Below, in pieces: positions 13,401 through 24,140 of a DNA stretch of 64,000 nt. A program made the position numbers and the translations under genes. Origin of the DNA: Desmodesmus armatus (taxonomy: Eukaryota; Chlorophyta; Chlorophyceae; Sphaeropleales; Scenedesmaceae). The stretch is taken from the NCBI GenBank assembly GCA_007449985.2, contig VIIQ02000020.1:372001-436000 (forward strand), written 5' to 3'. Below the pieces are notes generated by a model. The model saw only the letters and a program-made list of their open reading frames with translations. It was not told the DNA's origin and did not search any database. The first letter of the stretch is position 1, and each line of letters begins with the position of its first letter.

Positions 13401-14243
13401 CAAGGTATTAGCATGAGTATGCTTACCTTAACCGTGACAACCCTCCTGGGCTGTGCTGGTGCAGGGCTGTGCTGCTGCCATCAGGAGGTACAGGCGAGGT
13501 GACACCACGCCTGCCACTGCTGCTGGCTCCAGAGAGAGAACCTGGCATTTGTGACAACAGCAGAACACAGCACAGCATGTCAAAGCGCGGGTAAAATTAC
13601 CACGCGGACCAGCACTTGCATGCATCAACACCCATGCAAGCAGGTGCCATGGTGCACGTTGGACACAGCAGCAACTTGCAGCATGCATGTTGCTGACCTT
13701 CTGTGGAGGATGCAGTGGACCACTGGCGGCCCCCTGCGCCACGTGCTGACTCTCTGTCTGCAGGACTGGTGGGTGCTGAGTTGGAAGACCCGGCAGCAGC
13801 ACCCTGGTAGCGACCCTGCATGTGTGACATCAGCACTGGTCAGAGTTGGGGTATAGTTGGTGACGAACCGCTGAGGGCGTTGCATGCTTGCATGATCCAT
13901 GCGATATGGTGATGTTTGACTTTGCACAACACAGCCACTTTGCGCACGAGCAGCCAGTGCGAGCAGCTGCAGGTCCAGTCCTGACAGCAATAACTGGACC
14001 GACAGAAGCTGGACAGCACACCGCTCACCTGCCCGCTAGAGCTGCCCTGTTGCTGTTGCTGCTGCTTCTTGAGACGTCTCCGGTACTCCACAAACTACGC
14101 AGAGGCACACCTCGACACTTGAGATGCCCTGACACAGCCATGCAGGTGCCGGCAGCAACAGCACACGAGGTGGAGTTGTAACCCACACCAGCACAACCCA
14201 CCTTCTTCTGGCCAGCGTCCTTGTAGCGCTCTTTGCTGCTCAT
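1..14243 (-). CDS. Giant Gln/Ala-rich coiled-coil protein, golgin-like (3' end outside window)
   Basis: Minus-strand exons, phase-matched: 14243-14202, 14094-14029, 13815-13698, 13541-13427, 13163-12317, 11951-7560, 6685-4017, 3524-829, 157-1 and onward. About 3,700 residues lie in the window. The start reads MSSKERYKDAGQKK, then FVEYRRRLKKQ, a short basic helix resembling the N-terminus of GM130-type golgins. A Ser/Gly-rich linker follows, then almost unbroken heptad coiled coil with poly-Gln and poly-Ala. Two segments share the pattern KL-x-AI-[KR]KGKAIEA, near 2890 and 1640. Exons 6 and 7 end in near-identical segments (GEEVCQLRAAVCRKDELLAE) and exons 7 and 8 start alike (VQALERQDSEALDSRDEA), so the gene grew by exon duplication. 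Two reading-frame breaks (about 4525 and 2945-3105) each need one extra base. A Golgi tether is an inference; a centrosomal or other coiled-coil scaffold is equally possible. Confidence 0.75.
536..708. repeat. 45-bp minisatellite, about 3.8 copies
   Basis: Four head-to-tail copies start at 536, 581, 626 and 671; the last stops matching after about 38 bases. The unit begins CCTTGGTTCAGTGTCTGCTG and copies are nearly identical. It lies in the intron between the 3524-829 and 157-1 exons of the coiled-coil gene and is followed by a T-rich stretch. Confidence 0.95.
3630..3930 (-). repeat. Decayed tandem copies of an exon 5' end inside the preceding intron
   Basis: The intron 4016-3525 of the coiled-coil gene contains two extra copies of the start of the next exon. 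The better one (about 3745-3640) keeps the acceptor-like CTTTGCAG and encodes VQALERQDSEALDSRDEALE, then meets C-rich intron sequence without a GT donor and an in-frame stop. A poorer copy lies near 3930-3880. Period is about 215 bp. Confidence 0.8.
6830..6928 (-). repeat. Extra copy of an exon 5' end; in-frame alternative acceptor
   Basis: A second copy of the exon that starts at 6685 lies upstream in the same intron. After an acceptor (TCTCACAG) the sequence at 6928 encodes VQALEQEEQQQLDNRDEAFE, then runs into a poly-C tract. From 6928 to 6685 is exactly 81 codons without a stop, so using this acceptor would extend the protein in frame. Whether it is spliced is unknown. Confidence 0.7.
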
Positions 14244-14864
14244 CTCAAAGGCTACCTAGGGACTAGCCAGCAGCTGGTGGCTATCCAGTGCCATTGAGTT
14301 GCTCGAATTGCAGATCTGAGACAACTGATGGCAGTTACCGGCTGTAATACATAGGAGGATGCTTTCCTGCCAGACTCCACTACTGCACGTGGACGGATTA
14401 ATTGAATACGCCTTTGTGTCCGCTGTGCAGAAACGTAGTGGCAGTTGGAGTGGCAGTTGGGGGTTCAATATAGCTGTCAGGTGTTTCTGCCCGCCAAAGG
14501 GAGGCACTTAAGACCAGTGACAGTAAGGGTTGAGGACCCCTGTCCAAGACAAAGCTGGCCACCAATCGACAGCGTGTCCCAAAACACTCAGTGGCAGGAT
14601 TTTACACACCTACAGGCCCCTGCAGAACCTTGTCCTTGCAATCTGCCATGCACCTGTCTGCGTGGCTGCGCAGACAGTGAAGCAGAAGATTGATGGCTTG
14701 TCTAGGCTCACCCGGACACTGTCTCTGCCCCATGGCCACCCCCCCCCCTCCCTGGAGGTCGCTTTTGGCCGGGGGTGGACCTGCAGGGGGGGATACGCAA
14801 TGGGGGGGGGGGGGGGGATACGCAATGGCGTGGGGAAGGGGGGGATACGCAATGGCGTGGCCAA

Positions 14865-14909
14865 GATTGGAAGTACGTTGATTGGAAGTACGTTGATTGG
14901 AAGTACGTA
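14865..14909. repeat. 15-bp direct repeat, three copies
   Basis: GATTGGAAGTACGTT occurs three times head to tail; the last copy ends in A instead of T. It lies directly after the G-tract/GGATACGCAATGG repeats in the divergent intergenic region. Confidence 0.95.
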
Positions 14910-14998
14910 CGGTTGCTTTGAAATGAAAGATGATGTGAAGTCATGTGCTGCCCCTCTGCAACCTATCAGACCTCACCAATGGCAGCAATACAGAAGCC

Positions 14999-15145
14999 AT
15001 GAATACAGAAGATGAATGTGGTCGGTACTTTGCCGTCCTTCGCGCACACATTGAGGGGAAGCTGACATCGTGTGTGTACGACGACAACAAACTTCGACCC
15101 AGCTGGGTGAGCATGGTTGACGGCCAGCCTGCGCACGTTCACTAA
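14999..15145 (+). other. Orphan 48-codon ORF
   Basis: MNTEDECGRYFAVLRAHIEG, then KLTSCVYDDNKLRPSW and a stop at 15143-15145. It is not CAG-rich, lies in the divergent intergenic region and matches nothing recognised. It could be chance, a transposon remnant or a small gene. Confidence 0.2.
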
Positions 15146-15943
15146 GCAGCCATACCCTGCTCAGCAGGGCCTGCTGTGCAGGTCGAGCCTGAGCCCAAAA
15201 GAAATGGCAGGAAAAACCTGGTGACATGCCAATGCTAGCTTCCTAGTACTACATTCGGTGTGGCAGGCAGTTTGGGAAGTCAGCGCCCCTTTGCTATGTA
15301 GCACGTTGCTGCGGAAAAGACGCCGGGCAGCAGTGCCACCTATGTGCTGTCAGTAGTCTGTAGCAACTGCATGCAGAGTGGATTGTATCGATCTGCGCAA
15401 GCTGGTTATATAAGGAAATAAATAGCATTGGATAGCGTCAGGGGGATGACAGTGAGGAAAGCCGCCAACTTGGCCACAGAGCGACTGTGCCCTGCACCAT
15501 GGAGCACAACGCGCTTGTGCCGTCTCTTGTACCAGCGTACGTGCCTGTACCAAAGCTGATGCACTGAAAACTGGAACTGGTTGAGAAACCAGTGCCTGTC
15601 CCAAGTTTTGCCCTCCTGCATGGGTCTGGCTCAGAGAGTCTCTTGAGACTCAAGACATGAATGTGAGAACCCATACAGGCTCATGGTACCACCAGTTCAA
15701 TCGTGTTGTGGGCAGTTCACTCGTAGTTCAATTCTTAGCAAAAGAAATATTGAGACCACCCGATGTGACATAAAACACCATAGATCAACCTATACCCAGA
15801 CGTTCCCAGGAAGCAGTACCAGGAGGTTGTCCCAATGTATTCAGCATTACTGCTGTCGCTGTAGCTCTTCGTACTGGTTGGCGTTCGGCAGCCGCTGCAT
15901 TCTTTCTGACAGCACAGTTCCCAGACGATCTGCATATGAAATC

Positions 15944-18900
15944 ATGGCAGAAGACAGAACACCGACGTCAAGGAGGGTGTTCAGTTTGATTGCAACACCC
16001 ATTAGCTATGCTGCATCCAGGCTCGGCTTTCGCACGCCTGGAGGACAGGCAGCACAGGGCTCTCCCACACCATCAGGTAACCTGCTGGGGTGGCTGGACC
16101 CAGCAGTATGCTCAGCATGTGGGGCCTTCTTGCTGATGAGGTTGTATGCTACTTGCAGGTGCAGCCTCTGAGTCTCCTGCAGCTGCACAGCCACAGCAGC
16201 AGCAGAATGGTGTGAATGCACAGGAGGCCTCACCAGCATCGACAGGCAACAGGGCCCAACAGGTGCGTCCAGAACGTAATATGCTGGGCACTTCAGATGT
16301 CGGTACCTGTTAGATCACCACTCAAGGGCCCCAGGGGCTGAGAGAACGGCCGTGATCACGTCGCAGTTGCCCAGCACGGCGGGCCCCAGCTTTCCCTTCG
16401 AGGGCTCTGGCTGCGTGTGTCGGTCTCGTTCATACACGCTTACTCCTACATCCTGTGCTGGGTCCTCACTTTTGCATCCTGTGCTGATCTCGCCTGCAGG
16501 AGGTTGCTGCTGCTGCTGGCCGTGCTGGGGCTGCTGCAGCTGGCCCTGCTCAGCACAGCAGCCATGCGCCCTTGCCTCGGCAGCCAGCACCCGCAAACAA
16601 CCGCAAGAGGACGGCTGAGGGCCTGCATGCCGAGCTTGCCAGCCTAGACGCTGTCACGCACTGGGACCCCCAGAAGCAGCGCAACTTGGATGCCTTCTTC
16701 CAGAGGATGGCAGCACACACCTCTGGCACAGCCAGCCACGGTGAAAAGACGGCAAAGCGGCACAAGTCTGAGTGGTCAGCAGGCCCTGCAGGAGGGCCGC
16801 TGGCATTCTCCCTCGGCCACAACAAGCCCCGTCCTGCAGCAGCCAAGGCGGGCTCCGTGCCAGGCCTCAGGGGCCCCAGCCCAACCCCATGGTGTGTATA
16901 TGACGCTTGCAGCCCACCCGTGCATGCCTGTCATGGTTGCATGCTTGTGCTGGAGAGGGGCCGAAGTGTGCTGGCATGGCCCAGCGGGCTAGGTGTTCAA
17001 TTGGCCTGGTTGGCCACAGCCAGTGCAAGCTTGCGACAATGGCTGCAATTACTACTAGGATTTGTGTGGCAAGCACGACAGCATGTTGCTGTTTCTGCCC
17101 TCATGTGTGACTGGCCACCAAGGTGTGACGTGTACCTGTCCATCTCCTGCACAGGGCTGCCGGTTCCTTGGGCGGCGGCAGAGGTGCTGCGGTGCCCGAC
17201 TTCTTCCAGCAGCCTCCACAAAGCGCTTGGACACAGCAACGCCTGGCACTTCAGGGGCAGCAGCAGCACCAGCAGCAGCAGGACGCGTACGAGACACCAG
17301 CACAGCAGCGCCTCCTGCAGCAGCCGAAGCAGACCAGTGCGGCCAGCGCGCAGGAGCACAGTGGTGCTGCCAGCGATGCAAGCCCGGCACCAGACCAAGC
17401 AGGCACCTCAGCACCAGCAGCAGAGGCAGGTCGCAGGCAGGCTTCAAAGAGCCTCACACCAGGGCTGCCGCGGCCAGGCAGCAGGGGTGCAGCTGCAAGC
17501 TCAGGCGCTGGTGCTGATGACGACGATGCTGACGGCTTGGGTGGCGCAGGCCCCAGCAGGCGCAAAGGCAACCTGCTCACGTCCCAGCGGGCTTCTGCAC
17601 AGCCCTACGGACCCAAGACTGCCTATGCCAGGTCCATGGCAGCTAAGCAGGGTGGTGCTGCTGCCGCCAACCCCCTGCAGAGTGGGAGGTTTGGCAGCAG
17701 GCCGCCTCGCCCCAGCGGCCCCTTCGGCGCCATGCTGCTGCCACCAGCAGCTCCAGGGGGTGTTGCCGACACACGGCAGCAGCAGCAGCACTCTGCAGGC
17801 CCGGACGTCTTCCTGAATGCGGCATGGAACACCAGGCAGGCAAGGGGCGCCAACAGGCCGCTCACACCCTGGGCACAGCTCCCTGGTGAGTCGAGCGCCG
17901 CCCGTGCTGGCACATCTCATGCTGGCATATACCCTTCTGGGCGGTGCCATCGATAGCAGGAACTAACGCAGAGTAGGTTGGTGTAAACTGCACGTTGTGT
18001 ATGACCGACAAGCATTGACAAGCATGACCTGCAGTTGACAGCGCCGTCGCGTCCCCGAGTGCTAACCAAAGCTCACTTGCACTGTGTGTTGTCCATGCAG
18101 GGCCCCACAGCCACACAGCCCCAGACAACCAGGGACAGGAGATGCCTGCTGTGCAGCTGTTTCAGGAGGAGGCACGCACGCCAGCAGCTCCTGCAGCACG
18201 CCAGGAGCAGCACAGCACCGCATCTCCTGCTGCTCAGGCAATCCTGAGTGCCATCAGTGGCGGGGCAAACGGTCCTCCAAGGCAACAACAGCAGCAGGTA
18301 TGAGCTGACCATGCAAGCAGGCACCCTGGATGACAGCTTCTAGGCTTCTGAGCGTCTGCCAGTGTGCAGGACCGGGGCATCATGGCGTCTGTAACATGCC
18401 CACCTTACTATATGTATTTCATGACTGTATCTGCTGATGTTGGGTTGCTCTGCTGTTGCTTTTCTTGCAGCTGGTCATGTCTCCTGCACCCCCGCCGCTG
18501 CAGATGCTGGGCCCAAGCGTGACAGCACACATGTTCCAGAGAACGCCAAAGCCAGCATCGAGGGCAGGTGAGCTGGGAGACATTGTGCTGGGGGCTTGTG
18601 CAGTCACCCCAACACATCCTGCTTGGAGTAGTTGAATGCTGGCACCCACAGGCATGCATGCACCCACAGGCACCCACAGGCATGCATTGGTTGGCAGCTG
18701 TTGTTGCCTAGATGTTGCGAGGCTGTCACCACTGCTGCACCCTCACCATTGCTTCGATTGCCCTGCCTCTCGGTGACGCTGTGCAGGTGCGCGCACCCCT
18801 CAGCAGACGGACAAGACCCTGGTGATCTCCTACCAGTGGTCCTCAGAGCGCAACAGCCCCCTGCATCAGCGAGTCGCAGATGCTGTGCAGGCTGCGGGCG

Positions 18901-21900
18901 ACACACCTGCAGCAGACGGCCCCCGCCTGCACTTTGGCAGCACCCGCCAGGACCGTCCCAGCCAGGCTGTGGGACGCATAGTGGCAGCAGCAGAGCGGGC
19001 AGATGCAGCGGCAGCTGCAGCAGCAGTGCAGGACGACAGCGATGATGACGGGCTGCTGGACTTTGGAGGCAGCAGTAGCGCCAAGCGCCAGCAGCAGAAG
19101 CAGCAGCCAGCAAAGCAGCAGCCAGCAAAGCAGCAGCAGCGCCCAGCGAGGCAGCAGCCTGCCTGGTGGCAGCAGCAGCCGACGGAGCCGGGCGCAGCCT
19201 ACAAGAGCCCTGCAGCAGCGGCAGTGCGGTTTGGCCGTGTGGACAAGCCAGCAGCGGAGGTGCAGGATGGCACTGACGCTGTTGCACAACAGCAGGAGCA
19301 GCACACACAGGTCCAGCCGCAGAAGCAGCAGAAGCAGAAGCAGCGGCAGGACGCCTTGCCAGGAACACCACCAAGCCACCTGGAGTTGGTCGTCAAGGTG
19401 GGTCATATTTTTTGAACATGCAGCGGTGTCGCCGCAGCCGCTTGGTGTTTGTGACAGCAGGATGCACACAGCTGGCATGCATGCATCCTGCTGTGTATGC
19501 CAGTTTTTTTCGCGTAGCCACAGCATTCTGGCTCGCTGTCAGAAGATGCATGGACAGCCCCCTGGGCATCAGCAGTCCAGCCAGTGCTTGAAAGGCCTCT
19601 GGCGTGCTTGGCGTCCTTGTGCACTGGCTGCACTTCGCTGATGGGTTGTATGCCCCTCTGTCATTCTGCTGGACCTGTTGCAGGCTGCGGAGGTCCAGGT
19701 GACCACGGCTGCCAATGTCCCACTGCCAGACGACTCATCCGAGTCTGGTGATGTTGAAGAGGAGGAGCAGCCCCATTCTGCCGGCCCTGCGGACGCTGCA
19801 ACCAAGCCACAGCAGCCCCCTGCAGCCACTGCAGCACCTGCTGCCATCAGCAACGGGCCATCAGCGGCGCCGCTGTCGGCCGCAGCTGCAGCTGCCGAGG
19901 CGCGTGCGGCAGCCAGCGCTGCTGCGACGGCAGCGACAGCAGCCAGCAGGGCTGATGGTGTGACGCAGGAGCGCAGCAGGAAGAAGCCGCACAGCACCCC
20001 AGCAGCAACGGTGAGCGGCGATGGTGAGCAGCACAGAGGCAGCAAGCGTGGGCGCTTCAGGGCTCCCGTGGACTCTGATGATGATGAGGGGCCAGAAGAT
20101 GGTGGCCTCAAGGAAGGTCCAGGGGCTGCTGCAGCAGCAGCAGCAGCAGAGCCCAAGCAACCAAAGCAGCAGCAGATATCCTTTGGCGTCACCCATGCAA
20201 CAGCAGCGGCAGAGGCTGGTGATGACGATTCAGACAGGCGGCGCAAGCGGAGGGCGCGCGCCAACGCTGATGACGTACCTAGTGCGGCCGCAGCAGGCAC
20301 GGCAGCCCAGGCTGCTGCAGCTGGGCCGCCGCTGTTCACCTTTGCGGCCGCAGCAGCTGACAGCGGCAAGGCAGCGGACAAGAAGGAGGCCAGCAAGCCA
20401 GCTGGTACTGCGGGCAGCGCTGCTGCTGCAGCAGCAGATGCAGCCACAGCAGCGCCTGCTGTGGCCTTCGGTGTGCCAGGCAGCAGCACAAGCTGGACCA
20501 TCGGGCAGCCGGCAGCAAGCGCAGCAGCAGATGCCAAGGATAGTACTGCAGGCACCACTGGCAGTGCGTCTGCAGCACCTCTTGGGTTCGGATTTGGCGG
20601 AGCCACTGCTGCCGGCAGCGCTCCCGCTGCCGCCGCTGCTTCCTCCCCGGGCTTGACCATCTTTGGGGCGGCAAGCAGCTCGGCAGCTGCAGGCGCTGCC
20701 ATCAGTTTCAGCTCAGCGGCAGCCGCACCTGCAGCAGCTGAGTCTGCACCAGCAGCGGCAGCTGCTGCAGAAGGGACTGCTGCGGTGGCGGCACCTGGCA
20801 GCACCCTCTTTGGGGCCATCAGCAGCAGCACCCCACCAGGCAGTGGCACCGGCGGCAGCAGCAACACACCGGCACCACTACAGGGCTTCTCCTTTGGTGC
20901 AACACCTGCTGCAGCAGCATCTACTCCCAGCAGCACTCCGTCGCTTGGTGCTCCTGCTGCAGCTGCTGCTGCGAGCGCGCCATCCTTCAACTTTGGTTTG
21001 CAGCCCAGCAGCTCCACAGCTGCTGCCAGCAGCCCTGCACCTGCCGCTGGTGGGCTGCTGTCGCAGTTTAGCAGCGGCTCTGCTGCAGCAGCACCATCTG
21101 CTGCTGCTGCTACCACCAGCAGCACGCTTGGGTTCAACTTTGGCGCAACTCCGGCCACAGGCGGTACAACAGCAGCAGCAGCTTTCCCAGCGTTTGGTGC
21201 AGCTGCTAGCACGCCAGCAGCCGGCACTGCCAGTACACCAGCAGCAGCTCCAGCATCCTCAGCTGGCGGCTTTGGCTTTGGTGTGGCTGCCAGCACCTCG
21301 TCCAAGCCTGCCAGTGACGCAGGTGGCTCACTGCCCTCAGCAGCCCCGCCATCCTTCGGCTTCGGCTCTGGTGTAGGAGCTTCATCAGCAGCAGCAGCAG
21401 GCGGGTTCAACTTTGGGGGCAGCACGCCAGCCGCTGCATCCGCTGCGTCATCAGGCGGAGTCCAGTTCACCTTTGGGGGCAGCACACCAGCTGCTGCAGG
21501 TGGTGCGTCGGCTGCGGCCCCAGGTGCTGGTGGGTTTGTGTTTGGTGGCAGTGCGCCTGCTGCAGCTGCTGCATCCTCGGCAGCGCCCAGCACGGTTGGC
21601 TTCACCTTTGGGGCCACCCCTGGTTCAGCTGCAGCGGCAGGCTCCACCCCTGCTGGGGTGCCTGCTTTCGGCGCCCCTGCTGCAAGCACAGGAGGCTTCG
21701 GCGGCACGGGAGGCTTCGGCATGCAGTTTGGCGCCCAGAATCCAGCGTCGGCGGGTGGAGCTGCGTCCGGCTCAGCTGCGGCAGCAGGCAGCGGGCCATT
21801 TGGGGCCGGTGGCTTCGGTGGCAGCACAGGGTTCACATTCGGTGCAGGCAGCGGCGGAGGAGCGGCAGCAGCGTCATCAGCAGCAGCGCCTGCATCACCG

Positions 21901-22397
21901 AGTCCAAGTGGTGGCTTCGCTTTCGGTGCAACTCCCGCTGCTCCCTTCGGAGCCTCTCCAGCACAGCAGCCTGCTGCTGCCAGCCCTGCTGCAGCAGCAC
22001 CACCAGCCGCCGCTACCAACCTCTTTGGAGCCCCTGCAGCTCCCTTTGGTGCTGCTACAGGCGGCGGCAGCACTGCTGCACCCTTCGCCTTTGGGGCTGG
22101 CGCACCCAGCAGCAACGCCCCGCCTGCGTTCGGCGCATCGCCGGCAGCACCCCCGGCCCAGCCGGCCTTTGGCGGGTTTGGCCAGCAGCAGCTGCAGGGT
22201 GCCAGCAGTGGAGGGCCGGTAGGCTTCGGCCAGCCTGCTGCAGCAAGCAGCGGCCCCGCATTCGGCGCCCCTGCAGCAGCCCCTGCATTCGGCCAAGGGC
22301 CTCCAGCTTTTGGGGCACCACAGGGCGGCATGCAGTTTGGGCAGCCACAGCAGCAGCCGAATGCTGCACCTTCCTTTGGCGGCGGCTTTGGCCAACC

Positions 22398-22430
<33 letters not shown>

Positions 22431-22545
22431 GGCTCAGAGCCTGTTCCCGCAGCCGGACGGTGCGGCTATGTTTGCTCTTGGGAGCAACCAGCCCAGCCAG
22501 CGGCAGGGGGGCAGGAAGGTCCTGAAGGCTCGCAGGCACAAGTAG
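15944..22545 (+). CDS. FG-repeat nucleoporin, Nup1/Nup136-like
   Basis: Eight phase-consistent exons: 15944-16076, 16159-16262, 16500-16891, 17155-17885, 18101-18297, 18471-18567, 18787-19397, 19684-22545; 1,708 residues. ATG at 15944 (context AAATCATGGCA) opens a basic, amphipathic stretch, RRVFSLIATPISYAASRLGF, like the membrane-binding N-termini of yeast Nup1 and plant Nup136. The middle is disordered with conserved-looking islands (WDPQKQRNLDAFFQRM; KTLVISYQWSSERN). The last exon carries acidic/basic low-complexity sequence, then dozens of FG, FxFG and PxFG motifs in Ala/Gly/Ser-rich spacers. The protein ends with the basic tail GGRKVLKARRHK, typical of nuclear-basket or membrane-associated FG Nups. 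Expected role: permeability barrier at the nuclear side of the pore. The FG nucleoporin call is strong; the Nup1/Nup136 assignment is inference from architecture. Confidence 0.88.
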
Positions 22546-24140
22546 GCCAGCGAAGCCTCTGGATGTGTTCACGGTTGGGCGCAGCTGTGTGTGTGTTGGT
22601 GTCTGGTGTTTTTCTGTGTTTCTAAGGTGGACCCACTGGCAACCAGCTGCTGGCACAACTGGTGCTGCAAAGTGCTCCATGGCTGTCATGTCGAGAGATG
22701 TGGGTTTGTAGTCAGTATTCTTGGCTGGTGCTTTTCCCGGGTGAACAGGTCTATGAGCCGGCTTACGGGGCTATCGATAGGTCCTGTCTGCTGTGATGCT
22801 TTGCTAGTGTGTCATGTCGGACGGACGTTCTTGCAATATGGCTGAACTGGATCGCCAGTCAATGACCGGACAGCTGCTTGTGTGACCAGCAGCACCATTT
22901 CTTTGTTTGAGGCTTTGCTTGTGCAGCTGGTGTACACCAGCATCTTAGCATGCTTCACACTGTTTTGGCAAGGGAGTGGAAGGGGTGGGTCATGCTTAGG
23001 TCAGGACAGGGGTGGGGGGTGCAGATCGCAGGCGTAGGCAGCTTTGGGGCATGCTGGTGCGTGACAGTGTGTTTTGGTAGGCTTTGACTAGCTGATACAT
23101 TGGACACACTGAGCGGGACTGTTTCGTGTCTAGAAGTGAAGCGGTGTGTGCTGAGTGTAGTTTACTGCGCCCCTGGCAACTGCCAGGCATGTGTGGACTG
23201 CATACACTGTCTGGACTGCATTGTTACATGTTTCATCTGCATAGCAGCACAGCAGCAGCGTAGTGTGCCCTGCATTCAATGTATCCAAACAGGCTGCTGT
23301 TGCCTTGAGCTAGTGTAACGTGTCGTTTGTTTGCATCGATGAGGAACTTTGAGGGTCCTGCAACATACCACCAGGCCTGATGGCTGTTGCAACTGCACCT
23401 ATCATCCAGTGCAGCTTTGATGCAACATCCAGCCCAGCAGAAGGGCAGCAACTGGCCAGACACCTTCATGTCACAGTGAGCCAAGGGTTTGGGGGGCCCG
23501 AAGCTCGTCTAGCTTCAGCTGCACATGCACATGCACCACTAACCACTTCGTTGACAGACACGGCAGCTTCAGCCTCTGCGATCTTACTGCAATGCACCCA
23601 TCATCCAGGCACCAGCAACAAAGTGCAGGGACAGTTGAGAGAGAGTCCGACACCATGAAGAATCAAACCAAGGCACTGGTGCCCCTGCCAACCCGGCAAT
23701 GTCAGCTCAACTGACACCAGCCTGAGGGTATCGTTGATCATCACATACATGGCATTCGTTGTGGCAAATGCGTCTTCTGCTACTCTCAAAACTGGTCAGG
23801 ACCCGTCTTTCAGGAGCCAAACTAGGTAGCCGAACTAAACTGAACGGGCAATGACAACCAACAAGGAGAGGAGACCAGGAGAATCACTCAGCCCAAGCAC
23901 GCCTGCCACATGCACGTCACCCCTGCCGCAATCCAGACGGCAAGGTAGGGATGCGCACACAGCACAGCACTGCAGCAGGCACATTCACAGTACAGTAATT
24001 GTCAGAGGGGATCCCAGTCCTCAGCACTAGCCAGCGAGCCAAGGGCTCATGAAGGTGCCCCGAAGGGCCTGTCGTAGCCCAGTCTGTCAGGTCAGGTGTG
24101 GGCGTGATTGAGATCACCAGCAAGCCAACCGTCAATCCCA
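22546..24140. other. Convergent intergenic region, 1.6 kb
   Basis: The 3' flanks of the FG nucleoporin (plus) and the PhzF gene (minus) meet here. A TGTAA motif, the common chlorophyte polyadenylation signal, occurs near 23317, rather far from the nucleoporin stop. Apart from the dispersed element at 23988-24096, no gene is supported; the short ORFs have no recognisable content. Confidence 0.6.
23988..24096 (-). repeat. Dispersed short element, copy 1
   Basis: Read on the plus strand it runs CAGTACAGTAATT, then GGGATCCCAG, CTCAGCACTAGCCAGCGAG, CCAAGGGCTCATGA and GTCGTAGCCCAGTCT. On the minus strand it therefore ends in a (TACTG)n tail. Five related copies occur in this window (about 31065, 36363, 47300, 50350 and 56853). 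It lies just downstream of the PhzF stop codon. Confidence 0.8.

Larger units (their letters stand above)
14244..15943. other. Head-to-head intergenic region, 1.7 kb
   Basis: This lies between the divergent starts of the coiled-coil gene (14243, minus) and the FG nucleoporin gene (15944, plus) and should hold both promoters. It contains poly-G/C tracts near 14740-14850 interleaved with GGGATACGCAATGG repeats, a 15-bp triplicate at 14865-14909, and one orphan 48-codon ORF at 14999-15145. No confident TATA box or RNA gene was found. Confidence 0.6.

Noticed and set aside
19569..22331. 920-codon open frame on the minus strand, Pro/Ala-rich
   Set aside because: It is the antisense reading of the FG nucleoporin exon; GC-rich Ala/Gly coding gives stop-free antisense. 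The plus strand has FG motifs and consistent splicing.
23988..24096. A conserved peptide (RWLVLRTGIPSDNYCTV-like) in the dispersed element copies
   Set aside because: The similarity follows DNA identity of a repeat; frames are short, interrupted and continue into a simple repeat tail. Not treated as a protein domain.
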